A DNA stretch of 64,000 nucleotides from Sphingomonas cavernae (GCF_003590775.1 NZ_QYUM01000002.1:372001-436000); one strand, 5' to 3'; positions 43,707 through 52,786 are shown, counted from the first letter of the stretch. The notes: generated from the letters alone by a model not told the origin. Numbers and translations: made by a program.

Positions 43707-44162
43707 ATGATAAGCTGGCCGGATATGCTCAAGATACTCTCCAAACGAGAGGAATCTTTTGAGTTCAAGTCCTTCTTGAGAAGCTGCGAAGAAACGCCGT
43801 CCATCTCTGAAACACCGGTGGAGTACAATGATCCGCAAGGACACACAGTATTTTATAAGTTTCTGCTGAGTGGTGTCGAAATCGGCGTAAGGGCCGGTGT
43901 CGTTAATCATGTTCATTTTTATGCGACGAGCCACGAGGGGTATCAGCCCTATAAGGGACTGATCGGCCCGTATGAAGCCTCTGGGTGGAATGAACAGTTA
44001 GCCACAGAACTGCTGAGGCCTCCGGTGAAGAGTGGAGGAGGTAAGCCAGACGCCTTGATCGGTTATGTTCATCGATGGATGAAATTTGAACTCGATAGCT
44101 TTTTCCTTCGGTTCGAATTTGCCCCGGAAGGCAGTCTTTGGAAGGCCACGATCGTTCGCTAA
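43707..44162 (+). CDS. Orphan immunity-like protein
   Basis: The 151-residue protein starts at ATG 43707, preceded directly by a TTG. The AT-rich gene lies 72 bases after cdiI. The pattern YNDPQGHTVFYKFLLSGVEIGVRAG, VNHVHFYATSHEGYQPYKGLIG and LRPPVKSGGGKPD resembles single-domain immunity proteins that accompany polymorphic toxins (a G/P-x2-SGGG turn followed by W and aromatic strands). No second toxin tip is visible, so this is likely an orphan left from a displaced toxin. Specific family is not certain. Confidence 0.6.
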   Translation: MISWPDMLKILSKREESFEFKSFLRSCEETPSISETPVEYNDPQGHTVFYKFLLSGVEIGVRAGVVNHVHFYATSHEGYQPYKGLIGPYEASGWNEQLATELLRPPVKSGGGKPDALIGYVHRWMKFELDSFFLRFEFAPEGSLWKATIVR

Positions 44163-44278
44163 ATTGATTATTCATTGAAGGAGGGCCCAGATAGGGCTGT
44201 GCTGGCGTCTCATCGTTGTTCCGCCTGACCTGCCATGGGATTTTCATCGAGCCCTGATTTGCGCCGCGGCGGTCGTGG

Positions 44279-44518
44279 TTATGCCAACCCGGCGCCCATC
44301 GCCTTGCCGGCGCTGGGCATTGGCACGGCTGCCTGTGCCATTGCGGTCCGCACCTGGCCCGCACGCTCGCCGATGGCGGCGACCAGCTTTGCGCGGTCAT
44401 TGGTGTAGACTGCGACCGATAGCTTCGTGCGCGATACGCCAACATAGAAGAATTTCGGATCGATCAGATTGGTGGCGCGGCTGTCGGCATAGTCGCGGGG
44501 TGAAGCGGACGATGTCAC
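44279..44518 (-). pseudogene. C-terminal relic of a MobF/TraI-type relaxase-helicase
   Basis: The 79-codon frame reads ATNLIDPKFFYVGVSRTKLSVAVYTNDRAKLVAAIGERAGQ, which matches the last helicase motif (FYVxLSRTK, then YTDDR) of TrwC/TraI proteins. Nothing upstream in this or a neighbouring frame continues the domain, so only the tail remains. It marks an older, deleted conjugation module at the right end of the island, different from the intact Ti-type TraA. Confidence 0.6.
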
Positions 44519-44986
44519 CCTTGTCGCAGTTTGGGAGCACGGATGTCATAAGCCGGATCGCGGAGCAGCGCGCCAGCGACGAAGCTCGGAGGCGGAATGC
44601 GAGTCCTCCCGGAACGACCGAAGAAAGCGCATCAAAGCCCACGACAAATGTGGAAACAAATGTGGTCGTAACTTCCTGAAGTTGGAAATTTATGATACAA
44701 AATCAAGGCAATAAATCCATTGACTGGTGACCCACCTACGGGAATCGAACGAACCTGCATGTCGCAGGCTCAGATTGCCATCTCCAATGAGCTATAACAT
44801 CGGTGCTCCCGGGAACCCGGGAACACCGATGTTGCGGTCGGCCGCCAATAAGTCGGCCTATTGGTCGCGCAATGTCAATCCTGCCCAAATGATCCTAGTA
44901 AACAGATGGCACTTCTAATGGTACGGCGGCCCGGTCTGAAGAAAATATTGACGTAAAATCAATGTCTTGCTACGGAAACCGGGTGG
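44519..44986. other. Gene-free right end of island with tRNA-like relic
   Basis: These 468 bases hold no supported gene. A direct repeat AAATGTGG-AAAC-AAATGTGG lies near 44644-44664. On the minus strand about 44725-44812 has tRNA-like pieces: a D-arm-like TAGCTCATTGG, a possible anticodon arm GCCTG-CGACATG-CAGGT with a non-canonical loop, and TTCGATTCCCGTAGG...GTCACCA, nearly the 3' end of tRNA-Glu. A hairpin ACATCGGTG...CACCGATGT lies at 44797-44832. Confidence 0.5.
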
Positions 44987-45001
44987 CCGTAGGGGTCACC
45001 A
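44987..45001 (+). repeat. attR: right 15-bp direct repeat of genomic island
   Basis: CCGTAGGGGTCACCA, identical to the tRNA-Glu 3' end at 19989-20003 and in the same orientation. It marks the right junction of the island; chromosomal sequence resumes at 45002. Confidence 0.85.
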
Positions 45002-45158
45002 TATTGATTTATGGTACTTTTTGTTGGGGGCTGCTGAAAGTTCCCCACGCATAGCCGAAAAGTTCCCACGAAGCACTTTCTCGGATGCGCCGACCGCGAT
45101 CATCTAGGCGCGCGCGTGTTTGCCGCTTCTGTCGTTGCGATCCTAAACCTCGACAAAC

Positions 45159-46265
45159 TCAATAATACTCCTCGAGAACGAGTTCTCGATCGCCCTTGCC
45201 CAGTATCGAAAGGACGTACCGTGTCCCCGGGGGTTGCTTGCCGAGATTGCGACGGTTGGCGCTGCTCAAATTGATGGTTTCATCATTGATCGCGATGATG
45301 CCGTCACCGACGTTGAGGCCAGCTCTTGCCGCCGGGCTGTCTCTGGCCACGTGAACCACCCGAAGCTGCTCGCCCACGTGGATCACGCTCAATCCCGATC
45401 GATCGCGCCCGAACGGCCTTTCCAGCCCGCTCGCAGGTATCATTTGCATTCGTCGGCGCCCGAAATCGAGGTAGCAGCGAAAGCGCATCAGCAGCGGGAG
45501 CCCCAGCACAACGGGCGCAGCGAAGCACCAGACCGGCGGAACCGCAAAGGGGACGTCATGAAACACTGCATCGGCCAACTGCAATTTTGGCAACCGGCCG
45601 AGCTGGCTTATCGCAACGCCTTCCACCCCGGTGCTCGCGTTAGATCCACGCCTGATGCCTTTGAACAGATCATACTCTATGGCAAGATCCGGGCTGATGT
45701 AGAGCGGCGCTAGCGAGCCCAGATCGATTATCGCATCGGTCTGCAACCCATCCTTCAATGCAATGGTGGTGCAGAAATGCCCGTCGGACATCTGCACCAC
45801 CGGCAGCCAGTGTTTTATGTTTTCGCTGCCATTGTCGAGGAACCGCAGCGCGCCGCGATCGGGATCGATGTCGATTGCGCTGCGAAGAAAGAATTCGTGC
45901 CCCAGCACCAGATCGATCGGAGCCCGCGTGGCGCGGGCAATCGGCCGTAAATCCAGAATCAGCGCGGGCGTCTCGGGCAAGCCCATCCCACCAACCTGGA
46001 TATCCAGTGGCTGGGTCAGACTGGCCGGAATCTCACCCGTGAGCGCCGTGACACGGTGCTCGCGCACCCCCGACAATCCATGGCGTGCGGCAAATCCGGC
46101 ATCGAGCACCGCGCGCGTGGCGCCACTGTCGAGAACCGCATGCGCCGCAATCCCGTGGATACGAGCCGGAAGGGTCAGGAGCGTATCCTCCCCGTCTCCG
46201 CACGCTATCCACCCGGCGGTAGGCGCCAGCGGGGTGGCGGCGGCCGCGCGCGCAACGGCCGTCAT
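45159..46265 (-). CDS. Retropepsin-like aspartyl protease with PDZ domain
   Basis: The 368-residue protein starts at ATG 46265, overlapping the SulP stop as ATGA. A retropepsin-like fold shows the catalytic AVLDSGATRAVLD motif near residue 48; a second half-domain has DAIIDLGSLAPLYI, where DLGS replaces D-S/T-G. The C-terminal 85 residues form a PDZ domain (VVHVARDSPAARAGLNVGDGIIAINDE). No signal peptide is obvious; the N-terminal Ala-rich stretch is only weakly hydrophobic. It is the last gene of the carbonic anhydrase-SulP operon, so it may process or regulate one of these proteins (inference). Confidence 0.8.
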   Translation of the reverse strand: MTAVARAAAATPLAPTAGWIACGDGEDTLLTLPARIHGIAAHAVLDSGATRAVLDAGFAARHGLSGVREHRVTALTGEIPASLTQPLDIQVGGMGLPETPALILDLRPIARATRAPIDLVLGHEFFLRSAIDIDPDRGALRFLDNGSENIKHWLPVVQMSDGHFCTTIALKDGLQTDAIIDLGSLAPLYISPDLAIEYDLFKGIRRGSNASTGVEGVAISQLGRLPKLQLADAVFHDVPFAVPPVWCFAAPVVLGLPLLMRFRCYLDFGRRRMQMIPASGLERPFGRDRSGLSVIHVGEQLRVVHVARDSPAARAGLNVGDGIIAINDETINLSSANRRNLGKQPPGTRYVLSILGKGDRELVLEEYY

Positions 46266-47770
46266 GCCGCAGTCACCAGCCGCTCGAGCCGCCCTCTCGC
46301 TCCTTCCAGCTCGACGGCAAGCCCCGCATCGCGCCGACGCCTGATCCATTCGTCAAGCATCTCGGCGCAGGTATGGTCGATATGCCTCAGCCGTTCGACA
46401 TTCAGTCGCAGCCGGCCCACCGCCGGGATATCGTCCAGCAGTGCCGTCAACTTGGGCAGCGCAACGAAGGTCGCTGCGCCATCCAGCACGATCTCGCGCG
46501 TTTCGCCCTCCTGCCGCTGATCGGTGCGTAGCCGGAGCCTGCGGACGTGCGGCGCAAGTTCGAGCAACGAGAGCGCAAGGCCCACAAGCACGCCGGTGAG
46601 CAGATCGGTCGTGACGACCATCAGAAAGGTCCCCGCCCAGATCAGCGCGGGAAGCGGGCCATAGCGATCGAACAGATGCTTTACGTGATCCAGACTCACA
46701 AGCTTGGCGCCGGTTACAACGAGCACCCCTGCGAGCGCTGCCATCGGGATTTCACGCAACAACCAGGGCAACAACGCTACGAAACCAAGGATCCAGACGC
46801 CATGCAGGATCGTGGACATCCGCGTAGCACCGCCCGCCTGCACATTGGCCGAGCTGCGCACGATCACTCCCGTCATCGGGAGGGCGCCCGCAACGCCGCA
46901 GAGAAGATTACCCACGCCCTGCGCGCGCAACTCCTTGTTGTAGTTGGTCCGCACGCCATTGTGCATCCGGTCGACCGCCGCGGCCGAGAGCAGCGTCTCA
47001 GCACTTGCGATGAACGCAATGGCAATAGCGGTCCCGATCAGCGAGGGCTCAGCAAGACGCTGCAACATGCTTGCATCTGGCAGCGCAATCGCGCCGACAA
47101 TCGATTCCGGCACGCTCACCCGGATGACATCGAGCCCCAGGCCATAGGCAACGGCGGTGGCGACGACGACGCCGATGAGCGCTCCAGGCACAAGGCGCAG
47201 GCGATCCGGACGCAGTCGCTCCCAGCCGAGCATCGCCGCGATCGTGAGGATGCCGATCGCGAAAGCCGCCAGCGCGCCACCGTCCCCGCCTGGTGCAAGC
47301 CCGAGAATTCGGGCGGGCATGGCAATGAGGTTGTCGATCCCGCCGGGCAGCGGCTTCGCGTCGAAGAGCACATGGAACTGGCCGAGCACGATCAGGAGGC
47401 CGATGCCCGCAAGCATCCCGTGGACGACCGCGGGCGAGATCGCGCGAAACCAGCCGCCCAGCCGAAATACGCCGGCTGCGACCTGGATCAGCCCGGCAAG
47501 CACAAGGATTGGGCCGAGTGCCGAAAGCCCCTGATCGCGCACGATTTCGAAGACGAGGACGGCGAGACCCGCCGCGGGTCCGCTCACCTGAAGCGGCGAC
47601 CCGGCCAGTGCCCCGACGACGATACCCCCGATAATCCCCGTGATCAGGCCTTTTTCGGGCGGCACGCCCGAAGCGATCGCGATCCCCATGCACAGCGGCA
47701 TGGCGACGAGAAAGACGACGATCGACGCCGTCAAATCGCGCGAGAAGGTTTTGGTCAGCGCGCCCGTCAT
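46262..47770 (-). CDS. SulP-family anion transporter with STAS domain, probable bicarbonate importer
   Basis: The 502-residue protein starts at ATG 47770. The transmembrane core (about 10-390) carries SulP marks: GIAIASGVPPEKGLITGIIGGIVVG, SGPAAGLAVLV, HGMLAGIGLLIVLGQ, and AETLLSAAAVDRMHNG...NKELRAQGVGN. The C-terminal STAS domain (about 410-500) includes VALPKLTALLDDIPAVGRLRLNVERL. Its start overlaps the carbonic anhydrase stop and its stop overlaps the protease start (both ATGA), so the three are translationally coupled. The pairing with carbonic anhydrase points to bicarbonate transport rather than sulfate (inference). Confidence 0.9.
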   Translation of the reverse strand: MTGALTKTFSRDLTASIVVFLVAMPLCMGIAIASGVPPEKGLITGIIGGIVVGALAGSPLQVSGPAAGLAVLVFEIVRDQGLSALGPILVLAGLIQVAAGVFRLGGWFRAISPAVVHGMLAGIGLLIVLGQFHVLFDAKPLPGGIDNLIAMPARILGLAPGGDGGALAAFAIGILTIAAMLGWERLRPDRLRLVPGALIGVVVATAVAYGLGLDVIRVSVPESIVGAIALPDASMLQRLAEPSLIGTAIAIAFIASAETLLSAAAVDRMHNGVRTNYNKELRAQGVGNLLCGVAGALPMTGVIVRSSANVQAGGATRMSTILHGVWILGFVALLPWLLREIPMAALAGVLVVTGAKLVSLDHVKHLFDRYGPLPALIWAGTFLMVVTTDLLTGVLVGLALSLLELAPHVRRLRLRTDQRQEGETREIVLDGAATFVALPKLTALLDDIPAVGRLRLNVERLRHIDHTCAEMLDEWIRRRRDAGLAVELEGARGRLERLVTAA

Positions 47771-48456
47771 TCCGCCGCCTCGACGAAATCCGCGGCGCGG
47801 CGCGTCTCGTGCGGCAAGGCGACGGGCAAGGGTTCGCCCTCGCGCAGCGGCACGAAGCGCCCCGTTTTGCCGTCCAGGCCGAGCACGCAGCCCGCATGAA
47901 TGTCGACGAACCAGCCATGCAGCGCGATCTCGCCGCGTGCGATTCCGGCTGCGACCGAGGGATGCGTGCGAAGATGCGCAAGCTGGATGACCACATTCTC
48001 GAGCGAGACCGTGCGGATACGCTGGGCATCGTCCATCTGCGGATAGCTCTCGACGACGACCTTGTGCGCGGCGTGCGAATGGCGCAGCCAGGCGGCGACA
48101 TTGGGCATGCCGCCCAGATCCTGATTGATCGCCAGCGCTTTCATCGCACCGCAATCCGAATGCCCGCACACGATGATGTCGCGCACCCCGAGGGCCGCCA
48201 CCGCATATTCGACGGTCGAGGACACGCCGCCATTCTGCGTAGCGAAAGGGGGCACGATATTGCCCGCATTTCGGCACACGAACAGATCGCCGGGCTCAGC
48301 CTGCATGATGTGTTCGGGTACGATGCGCGAGTCCGCACATGAGATCATCAGCGCTTTGGGACGTTGGCCATCGCTGGCGAGACGCGCGTAGAGCGTACTT
48401 TGGTTGGGAAATACCTGTTTCTCGAAAGAGAAGACGCGACCGATCAGTTCGTTCAC
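47767..48456 (-). CDS. Beta-class carbonic anhydrase
   Basis: The 229-residue protein carries all active-site residues of beta-carbonic anhydrase: zinc ligands C40 (SCADSR), H99 and C102 (CGHSDCGAM), and the D42-R44 dyad. It interconverts CO2 and bicarbonate in the cytoplasm. It is the first gene of the operon with the SulP transporter; coupling would trap imported bicarbonate or supply CO2 for carboxylases. Length and start (MNELIGRVFSFEKQVFPNQS) match typical family members. Confidence 0.95.
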   Translation of the reverse strand: MNELIGRVFSFEKQVFPNQSTLYARLASDGQRPKALMISCADSRIVPEHIMQAEPGDLFVCRNAGNIVPPFATQNGGVSSTVEYAVAALGVRDIIVCGHSDCGAMKALAINQDLGGMPNVAAWLRHSHAAHKVVVESYPQMDDAQRIRTVSLENVVIQLAHLRTHPSVAAGIARGEIALHGWFVDIHAGCVLGLDGKTGRFVPLREGEPLPVALPHETRRAADFVEAAE

Positions 48457-48578
48457 CGGGATACTCCTTGACTGGCGCCGAGGAGGCGGCGCGAGGCAAG
48501 GTTAGCCGTCGAACTTTGCTGCGACGCAGCAAGCACGTAAGGAAATGTTTCGCGCTGTAAGGAAGTGTTTCCGGCGGC

Positions 48579-49892
48579 TCAGCGCCGGGGCAGATCTATT
48601 TCCGCACGCAATCCGCCCGTTGGCCGGTTGGACAGCCGGAGCATCCCGCCCTCGCGGCGTGCAACCCGATGCGCGATCGGGATTCCGAGGCCCAGCCCGT
48701 GGGTGTCACGGCTCCGCGCCAGATCGAGCCGGACAAACGGCTCGAGCACATGCTCAAGTTCGCTTTCGGGTATCCCGGGCCCGTTGTCCTCGACGCACAG
48801 CACGACCCTCCCGTTTTCGGATCGCAGACTCACCTGCGCTCCGTCCGCATATTTGATCGCGTTCTCCACGAGATTGGACAAGGCCCGTTTCAACGCGAGC
48901 GGGCGCACGACGACTTCGAAATGGTCGGGCCCGGCATAGCTCGCCGGATCGCCCATATCCGAGGCGTCGTCGACGATCGTTGCCGCGAGTACCGCGATAT
49001 CGGTCTGAACCGGCTTTTCGGGATCACTGTCACCGCCGTAATATGCGAGGAGTGAGGCAACCATCGCCTCCATCTCGCCAACATCCTTCTCGATCGCGCG
49101 ACGCACCGAAGCATCGCTGATCGCCTCGGTACGCAATTGCATGCGAGCAAGCGGCGTGCGCAGATCGTGACCAACCGAAGCGAGTGCTTCGGTGCGATCG
49201 TTGATGAGTTGATGGATGCGCGTCTGCATTTCGTTGAACGCGCGGACCACACGCCGGATTTCCGACACGCCCATTTCGGGTAGTACGACGCGCTCTCCCT
49301 CGCCGATGCGCGCAGCCGCGCGCGCCAGCATCCGCATCGGAGCCAGGACGCGTCGTATCAGCAATCCGCCGATCAGGATCAGCGCGACCGCTGGAATCAG
49401 GGCCAGCAGGAAGCGATTGATCCGTAACGCCGAAGGACCAACGAGCTGCGTCGACTTGAATTCGAGCCAGCTTCCGTCGTCGAGCGACAACTGCCCCATC
49501 ACCTTGCCATTACGCCCCGGCTCCTTCAGATGCAGCCGCAACTTCGCATGCGCCAGCGCCGGTTCCCAGCCAACGATCTGCGCGCGCATCTCTTCGAGCG
49601 CCGCCGCCATCGGCACGGGCGGCACCCTGGTCGGGTGCCATTTGACGATGAAGGTCTCACTCGACAGTCGAGCGGCCAGCTCCGGTCGCTCATCAGCAGG
49701 ATTCGCGTTCATGAGCCGGCTTGCCACCGCCAGATGCTCGGCAACGCGATGTGCCTCGTCCTCGCGCACGCGCAACTGCCCCGCGCGCTCGTACAGCAAC
49801 GTGCTGACGGCGAACTCGATCGCGATCGTCAGCAACAGGATGGCGAAAACCCTGCCCAAAAGCCCGATGGACGGCCGCATGGCTTCGGTCAC
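48579..49892 (-). CDS. Membrane sensor histidine kinase (EnvZ/QseC type)
   Basis: The 437-residue protein has an N-terminal helix (about 12-33), a periplasmic sensor domain (about 35-158), a second helix (about 160-180, LLALIPAVALILIGGLLIRR), a HAMP linker, a HisKA box with ASVGHDLRTPLARMQ and a HATPase domain (NLVENAIKYADG, VEDNGPGIPE, HGLGLGIPIAHRVA). It phosphorylates the adjacent OmpR-type regulator; its start overlaps that gene's stop by 4 bases. The ligand cannot be read from the sequence. The genes upstream and downstream are unrelated, so the pair is an autonomous signalling unit. Confidence 0.9.
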   Translation of the reverse strand: MTEAMRPSIGLLGRVFAILLLTIAIEFAVSTLLYERAGQLRVREDEAHRVAEHLAVASRLMNANPADERPELAARLSSETFIVKWHPTRVPPVPMAAALEEMRAQIVGWEPALAHAKLRLHLKEPGRNGKVMGQLSLDDGSWLEFKSTQLVGPSALRINRFLLALIPAVALILIGGLLIRRVLAPMRMLARAAARIGEGERVVLPEMGVSEIRRVVRAFNEMQTRIHQLINDRTEALASVGHDLRTPLARMQLRTEAISDASVRRAIEKDVGEMEAMVASLLAYYGGDSDPEKPVQTDIAVLAATIVDDASDMGDPASYAGPDHFEVVVRPLALKRALSNLVENAIKYADGAQVSLRSENGRVVLCVEDNGPGIPESELEHVLEPFVRLDLARSRDTHGLGLGIPIAHRVARREGGMLRLSNRPTGGLRAEIDLPRR

Positions 49893-50599
49893 TGGCGCGA
49901 AACTTCCGCGCTGAACATATACCCCACGCCACGTACGGTCACGATCGGCGCGCTCGAATCCTTGTGCGACAGCTTGCGCCGCAATCGGCTGACCAGCACG
50001 TCAACACTGCGATCCGATGCATCGCCAAGCCGCGTGCGCGAAAGCTCGATCAGTCGTTCGCGCGCGATCACGCGCTGCGCGTTCTCCAGGAAGCTCGACA
50101 GCAGATCGAATTCGGCGCCAGTCAGGTCGACGACCCCGCCCGTCGGTGAAAGCAGTTCGCGGCGCGGAAAGTTGACGGTCCAGCCGGCGAAGCGGGCCAC
50201 GCCTTGGCCACCCTCGCCATGCTGACGATCGAGCCGCCCCCGGCGCAACACCGCCCGTACGCGCGCGATCAGTTCGCGGGTGCTGAACGGCTTGGCCAGA
50301 TAATCGTCGGCGCCCAGCTCCAGACCGACCACCCGGTCGGTCTCGCTGCCCTTGGCGCTTATGAAGATGATCGGCACGTCGCTGAGCTGGCGAAGCTGGC
50401 GGCACAGATCGAGACCATTGGTTCCCGGCAGCATGATGTCGAGCAGCACGAGGTCCACCGCGCCGATGTCGAGCGCGGTCCACATTTCCGGCGCTGAAGC
50501 AGCGGGCCGAACCTGGTATCCGTTTTGCTGCAACGCGCGTGCCGTCAGGGTGCGCAGCGCGGGATCGTCTTCTACGAGCAGGATTGTGGGAGCAGTCAT
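49889..50599 (-). CDS. OmpR-family response regulator
   Basis: The 236-residue protein has an N-terminal receiver domain with acidic pair E10-D11-D12, phospho-acceptor D54 in VLLDIMLPG, and a conserved lysine in YLAKPF. A C-terminal OmpR/PhoB winged helix (LTGAEFDLLSSFLENAQRVIARERL then SVDVLVSRLRRKL and VRGVGYMF) follows. It is the first gene of the two-gene operon with the histidine kinase. Upstream, 50710-50723 contains GTGCGT-GA-ACGCAC, a palindrome that could be a binding site. Confidence 0.93.
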   Translation of the reverse strand: MTAPTILLVEDDPALRTLTARALQQNGYQVRPAASAPEMWTALDIGAVDLVLLDIMLPGTNGLDLCRQLRQLSDVPIIFISAKGSETDRVVGLELGADDYLAKPFSTRELIARVRAVLRRGRLDRQHGEGGQGVARFAGWTVNFPRRELLSPTGGVVDLTGAEFDLLSSFLENAQRVIARERLIELSRTRLGDASDRSVDVLVSRLRRKLSHKDSSAPIVTVRGVGYMFSAEVSRQ

Positions 50600-50888
50600 T
50601 GCAGAGTGGAGCGCGTGTCAGTTCATGGAGCGTCTGGTGATGTATGACCGGAAAGGCCACCGGCAAGGCCATCTACTCATGGAGATAATGACGGCCCGCC
50701 AACTATCCAGTGCGTGAACGCACACAGAAACACTTTGTTACATCAGACAGCGATTGGGACGATCACCTGGGGTCAGCCCCCATAAACGCGATTCTCAGCC
50801 CTTTGCCTGGCGAAGGGCGGAACAAATGATTTAGGGCTTTACTCCCTTAGCGACACGAGCTCGTTGGAACGAATTGCGAATGCGCGGG

Positions 50889-51449
50889 CTAGCTTGAAGG
50901 TCCCGCCAGAGTGGCTCGCCATTCTCCGGGCTGCATGCCTTCCACCGTCCAGTCGCCGATGCTCCATCGCACAAGCCTCAGCGTCGGATGGCCGATGGCC
51001 GCGGTCATCCTGCGCACCTGCCGGTTTCGTCCTTCCCGGATGGTCAGCCTGATCCAGCAGTCGGGGACGGTCTTGCGAAAACGGATCGGTGGATCGCGGA
51101 GCCACAGGTCGGGAGCGGAGATGCGTTCGACCTCGGCCGGCCGGGTCAAACCGTCTTTCAGACGGACGCCTTGCCGCAACGACACGAGGCCTGCCTCGGC
51201 CACGTCGCCCTCGACCTGCACCAGATAGGTCTTCGCCATTTTGAACCTTGGATCAGCAATCCGCGCCTGCAGCCTGCCGTCGTCGGTGAGAAGGAGCAGG
51301 CCCTCGCTGTCGAGGTCGAGCCGCCCCGCCGGGTAGACGCCTGGCACGTCGATGAAATCCGACAGCGTCGGGCGAGGTGATGTGGTGCCGCGATCGGTGA
51401 ATTGCGGCAGCACGCCATAGGGTTTGTTGAACAGGATCAGGCGCGCCAT
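50889..51449 (-). CDS. rluE: 23S rRNA pseudouridine synthase, RluE type
   Basis: The 186-residue protein starts at ATG 51449 ([17 protein letters not shown]). The RsuA/RluE family motif [17 protein letters not shown] contains the catalytic Asp; the C-terminal [24 protein letters not shown] block completes the fold. No S4 domain precedes it, as in RluE, which makes pseudouridine 2457 in E. coli 23S rRNA. It is 5 bases downstream of the RoxA-type oxygenase gene, so the two form an operon of ribosome modification enzymes. Confidence 0.9.
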   Translation of the reverse strand: MARLILFNKPYGVLPQFTDRGTTSPRPTLSDFIDVPGVYPAGRLDLDSEGLLLLTDDGRLQARIADPRFKMAKTYLVQVEGDVAEAGLVSLRQGVRLKDGLTRPAEVERISAPDLWLRDPPIRFRKTVPDCWIRLTIREGRNRQVRRMTAAIGHPTLRLVRWSIGDWTVEGMQPGEWRATLAGPSS

Positions 51450-51454
51450 CGCTC

Positions 51455-52606
51455 TCAATCCTCAGACACGAAAGCCACGCTGCCCTGATTGAAGAGCGTC
51501 GCGATCAGGGCCACCGCAAAATCCGATTTTCCAAGCTTCAACCCGATCTCGATGCGATCTCGCGAACATAGTTGTTCAGCGAAGGCGATGGTTTCCCCGC
51601 GGCACTCGAAGCACTGACCGTCGACGAACAACAGCACCGCATTTGCGTGCTGGCGGATAAACGAAAAGCGGCTGGCCGGATTGCGGCACAGTGGCAGATT
51701 GCCGGCGATGAATTCGCACACTGCCTCGATCTGAATTGGCTCTTCGGGCCGCCAATCCGCGTCGGGATATTTGGGCGTGCTGTTATATTGCCCGAACCAG
51801 CGCGCAAACGCGTCGCGGTCGAGCATTTTCTTGGTGATCATCGCATGCAGTTGCGTGATGGCCGTCGCGGAAATTTCGCCCGGATTGTCTTGCATCCGCA
51901 AATCCGGATCGGTGTACCGATCATCATCCTGCATGTCCGCAACGAGGTCATCACACCAATCCGCGATCAGCTCGCCACGCGACGGTGCGCGGAAGCCGAT
52001 CGAATAGGTCATGCAGTTGTCGCCAACCGCGACGCCGTTATGCGCAACGCCCGGCGGCACGTAGAGTATGTCGCCGGGATCGAGCACCCATTCGTCGGTG
52101 GCTTCAAACTTTGCCAACAGGCGCAAATCCTCGTTGGGCAACAACACCGTCGCCTGATCGCAATGCGCGCCAACCTGCCAGCGGCGTTGGCCCAGGCCTT
52201 GAACGAGAAACACGTCATACTGGTCAAAATGCGGGCCCACGCCGCCTTGATCGGTGGCATAGCTCACCATCACATCGTCGATGCGCCAGTTCGGCACGAA
52301 GCGAAACGGTTCGATGAGTGCGGCGACATCTGGCACATGGTGATCGACGGCCTGTACCAGCAGCGTCCAGGCCTTGTTGCCAAGCTGACCAAAACGCGCT
52401 TCGGCGAAGGGGCCGTGCTCGAGCTGCCATGTCTCGCGCACTTGCGTGACCAGACGCGATTCGACTTCGCTTTCGCAGGCGAGACCTGCGAGCTCATCGG
52501 GGTCGAGCGGATTGTGCCAGGACTTCCAGGGGTTCCTGATCAGCAGCGGTTTCTTTTGCCAAAAATCGCGAAGGAAAACGTCGATGTCAAAATGATTGAA
52601 TTGCAT
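51455..52606 (-). CDS. JmjC-type ribosomal protein oxygenase (RoxA/YcfD-like)
   Basis: The 383-residue protein starts at ATG 52606 ([16 protein letters not shown]). A cupin/JmjC fold has [13 protein letters not shown] (H-x-D iron ligands) and a distal His in [20 protein letters not shown] and [14 protein letters not shown] are typical of the bacterial ROX family. E. coli YcfD hydroxylates an arginine of ribosomal protein uL16 using 2-oxoglutarate, oxygen and Fe(II). The C-terminal 130 residues form the family's winged-helix-like domain. Co-transcription with RluE suggests joint tuning of the large ribosomal subunit. Confidence 0.9.
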   Translation of the reverse strand: MQFNHFDIDVFLRDFWQKKPLLIRNPWKSWHNPLDPDELAGLACESEVESRLVTQVRETWQLEHGPFAEARFGQLGNKAWTLLVQAVDHHVPDVAALIEPFRFVPNWRIDDVMVSYATDQGGVGPHFDQYDVFLVQGLGQRRWQVGAHCDQATVLLPNEDLRLLAKFEATDEWVLDPGDILYVPPGVAHNGVAVGDNCMTYSIGFRAPSRGELIADWCDDLVADMQDDDRYTDPDLRMQDNPGEISATAITQLHAMITKKMLDRDAFARWFGQYNSTPKYPDADWRPEEPIQIEAVCEFIAGNLPLCRNPASRFSFIRQHANAVLLFVDGQCFECRGETIAFAEQLCSRDRIEIGLKLGKSDFAVALIATLFNQGSVAFVSED

Positions 52607-52786
52607 AGCTACTCGCAACGAATTGGCAGCCGGGCTCCGGGAGCGGGTGCAAGCCCGCCGCAGACATGATGTCGTTGGCGGAGCCTATGTGGATGTATTC
52701 ACGGCGTTTTTTGCCGCCGCCGTCCAGTCCGTGGTCGCACCATGCCAAATGGCACGCGCTTCGCCAATTGCATATCTGCTGACGCT

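Larger units (their letters stand above)
20004..45001. mobile_element. 25-kb integrative/mobilizable genomic island in tRNA-Glu
   Basis: The borders are the tRNA-Glu 3' end (19989-20003) and an identical 15-bp copy (44987-45001). Cargo and mobility genes include a tyrosine integrase next to attL, an AlpA regulator, an MNT-HEPN fusion, an ApeA-like HEPN protein, a nucleotidyltransferase-like protein, a sigma-like protein, TraD/TraC-like proteins, an oriT-like site, a TraA relaxase-helicase, a DUF746-like protein, a CdiA-type exoprotein with immunity genes, and a MobF relic near the right end. No type IV secretion genes are visible, so it is probably mobilizable rather than self-transmissible. 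Confidence 0.85.

Noticed and set aside
44725-44812. Functional tRNA gene on the minus strand
   Set aside because: D-arm and 3' end look tRNA-like, but the anticodon loop lacks U33, the T-stem does not pair and the acceptor 5' half is missing; kept only as a relic.
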